From assembly GCF_900299525.1 (NCBI RefSeq), contig NZ_OMKA01000001.1:868001-932000 (forward strand): a stretch of 64,000 nucleotides of DNA. The letters are read 5' to 3'. Each line of letters opens with the position of its first letter. Positions within the stretch are counted from its first letter, which is position 1. Position numbers and translations under genes: made by a program. Source of the stretch: Aquimarina sp. Aq78 (GTDB lineage: Bacteria > Bacteroidota > Bacteroidia > Flavobacteriales > Flavobacteriaceae). The notes under the pieces were generated by a model. The model was not told the DNA's origin, searched no databases, and saw only the letters and a program-made list of their open reading frames with translations. Below, one piece after another: positions 62,592-64,000 of the stretch.

Positions 62592-62705
62592 GTAATTATG
62601 TAATATACAACCGTTTATACAACCTAATTATGATCACCTAAGAATAATCCAGAATTAACAAATTAATTATTTTATACCTATATTAGCAATAAACACTTAA
62701 AAATC

Positions 62706-62771
62706 ATGTTAACAAGTAAAGTAAAAAAACATCTTGATGATGATCATTTAGATATTTGGCGTTATCTTTGA
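62706..62771 (+). CDS. 21-aa upstream ORF before the cold-shock gene
   Basis: ATG 62706 to TGA 62769-62771: MLTSKVKKHLDDDHLDIWRY L. It ends 28 bases before the cold-shock gene. It may be a leader peptide or a chance ORF. Confidence 0.25.
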   Translation: MLTSKVKKHLDDDHLDIWRYL

Positions 62772-62799
62772 TTTTTATTAACTAATTTAAATTTCAACA

Positions 62800-62991
62800 A
62801 TGAACAAAGGAACAGTAAAATTTTTCAACGATGCCAAAGGATTTGGATTCATCACTGAAGAAGATTCTAACAAAGAACATTTCGTACACATCTCTGGACT
62901 AATCGATGAAATTCGAGAAGGTGATGCTGTAGAATTTGATTTACAAGAAGGCAAAAAAGGATTAAACGCAGTAAATGTAAAAGTAATTTAA
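62800..62991 (+). CDS. cold-shock domain protein
   Basis: The 63-aa protein is a single cold-shock domain with the RNP1-like KGFGFITEED and RNP2-like HFVHISG motifs. It opens MNKGTVKFFNDAKGFGF, and the end GKKGLNAVNVKVI is standard. It binds single-stranded RNA and DNA as a chaperone. Cold or growth-phase control is a family trait and is not shown here. Confidence 0.95.
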   Translation: MNKGTVKFFNDAKGFGFITEEDSNKEHFVHISGLIDEIREGDAVEFDLQEGKKGLNAVNVKVI

Positions 62992-63021
62992 TATATACTA
63001 CTTAATTTTTTAAAGCACTAC

Positions 63022-63049
63022 AACCTGTCAAAAATGACAGGTTTTTTTT
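63022..63049 (+). terminator. terminator of the cold-shock gene
   Basis: Perfect 9-bp stem AACCTGTCA/TGACAGGTT around AAAA, followed by a T run. Confidence 0.9.
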
Positions 63050-63363
63050 ATTTATATCAAAACCTAAGTTCTGGTTTAAACACTTGCACCAGTTATAAGC
63101 TTATCTTCTCATTTTAAAAAAAATCAAAACAAACATAACTAAAGCAAAAACAAACTGTAAATCAATATAATATATATCCAAATCCCTTTTTTTTGCTTAA
63201 CCTTAAGTAATAATTCCTAATTAAAAATCGTTTTTTCGGGCTTTATATATCTAATGTTTTAACAATTGTTCGTAGCTTTAAGGGGCTTAAAACATAAACG
63301 CTATGCACAAATAGGTTAACCAAAGAATCTAAAAACGCCTATTAAATGTAGCATTAGACTCTT
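63050..63363. other. gap without recognised features
   Basis: About 310 bases of AT-rich intergenic sequence. I found no gene, hairpin or clear promoter. Confidence 0.5.
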
Positions 63364-64000
63364 ATGGACACACTAATTTTCTATCAAATCTTAATTTTTC
63401 TTTTTCAAGGATTTGTTGTTGCCTTCCTAATATTATTACTGTTTCGTTTACGAACGATAATAGGCTTGGGAGTGCTATTCGCTTCTTTGGGATTGTTTCA
63501 GTTTGTACAGGTCTTTATGGCCAGTACACTCTATTTTAAAATATCTGATGCCATTGTAGTTTCTCCCGGTTCTTCTGTTTTATTTTCTGCTACACTTTTT
63601 GCAATACTTTTAATATACATCAAAGAGGATGCAATTACTGCTCGAAAACTAATCTATGCATTAGTTATAGCCAATATTATATTATGCTTTCTTCTACTTG
63701 CCTTTAGAATGAACATGGAAGGAGCCTATAGCTATAATCCTTTTGAAATTTCTACAGATTTCTTCTACACCAATGTATTGGTATTATTTGTCGGAACAGG
63801 AGTACTTTATCTAGATGCAATATTGATCATATTTTTATACGAGTTTATCTCAAAACACACCTCTAGCCTACTCCTTAGAGTAATGTTTACCATGGTATTA
63901 GTCCTTAGTTTTGATGCAATCTTTTTTACATTAGGTTCATTTTGGTATTTTGAAAATATACCAAAACTCCTGTTTTCAGGTTTGTTATCAAAGGGGTTTA
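63364..64000 (+). CDS. multi-span membrane sensor-like protein, 3' cut
   Basis: ATG 63364 opens a frame that continues past the window end (212 codons seen). About six hydrophobic helices and loops like ISDAIVVSPGSSVLFSATLF and YEFISKHTSSLLLRVMFTMV match the N-terminal membrane sensor (VUT_1-like) of large PAS/histidine-kinase proteins of Bacteroidota. The signalling domains would lie beyond the window, so the assignment is provisional. Confidence 0.6.
   Translation, partial: MDTLIFYQILIFLFQGFVVAFLILLLFRLRTIIGLGVLFASLGLFQFVQVFMASTLYFKISDAIVVSPGSSVLFSATLFAILLIYIKEDAITARKLIYALVIANIILCFLLLAFRMNMEGAYSYNPFEISTDFFYTNVLVLFVGTGVLYLDAILIIFLYEFISKHTSSLLLRVMFTMVLVLSFDAIFFTLGSFWYFENIPKLLFSGLLSKGF

Noticed and set aside
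1..64000. CRISPR array, tRNA or rRNA genes
   Set aside because: No regularly spaced short direct repeats, and no cloverleaf or rRNA-like conserved stretches were noticed.

Overview
The window comes from an AT-rich flavobacterium (Bacteroidota), probably a marine Flavobacteriaceae member. Signs of this are TAnnTTTG-type -7 promoter boxes, weak Shine-Dalgarno sites, many DUF5916, DUF2911, PorT-like and LytS/LytTR proteins, long MutS2 without an Smr domain, and GG-leader peptides. No rRNA, tRNA, CRISPR array, transposase or integrase was recognised. Everything here was read by eye; family names rest on motif recognition, not on database searches.

Region 1 (1-27.4 kb) looks like ordinary chromosome. 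It holds a cut nucleoside phosphorylase, an orphan cytoplasmic substrate-binding-like protein, ung (reverse), mutS2 with a sodium:solute symporter, and a probable glycoconjugate unit (PIG-L deacetylase, 36-aa membrane peptide, symporter, Gfo/Idh oxidoreductase). Next come a membrane protein/XRE regulator pair with its own operator, a DUF2911 protein, an aquaporin, and a photoprotection-like run (SRPBCC, SDR without the catalytic Tyr, photolyase, NTF2-like). The region ends with a complete histidine-utilisation operon hutH-hutI-hutU-hutD-hutG-hutF facing a divergent LysR regulator. The five-step HutF/HutG route would yield glutamate, formate and ammonia.

Region 2 (27.4-61.2 kb) is accessory and mosaic. 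Mostly unrelated single genes or pairs (CPBP proteases, archaemetzincin, trypsin-like protease, barstar, HAD, MazG-like, lipoproteins, SMI1-like, HxlR/DoxX, MarR/secreted pair, GH53 and others) are separated by related, 60-230 bp imperfect-palindromic repeats. The repeats start near (A)CAACG or TAACATTATATATG and end near CGTTGTGC or CGTTGGCAACAA. They sit at gene ends like integron attC sites, and some carry promoters. The region also holds gene fragments, a duplicated CPBP tail fused to a foreign signal peptide, a duplicated promoter, a nonsense mutation and a homopolymer frameshift. These suggest an actively shuffled cassette-like array without a visible integrase. A block of more conventional genes (DUF5916 and LytS/LytT, 35.3-39.5 kb) sits inside it.

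A small locus at 56.7-57.5 kb pairs a GG-leader RiPP-like precursor with a convergent micro-operon of three tiny proteins (DUF1737-like, a membrane peptide and DUF2158/YodC-like). The GG-leader peptide, the micro-operon and the cassette-like repeats are the least explained parts of the window.

Region 3 (61.2-64 kb) has an extremely AT-rich stretch with a cluster of DnaA-box-like 9-mers (weak oriC candidate), a 32-aa reverse ORF with its own terminator, a conserved-looking helical protein, a cold-shock protein and the start of a multi-spanning membrane sensor-like protein.
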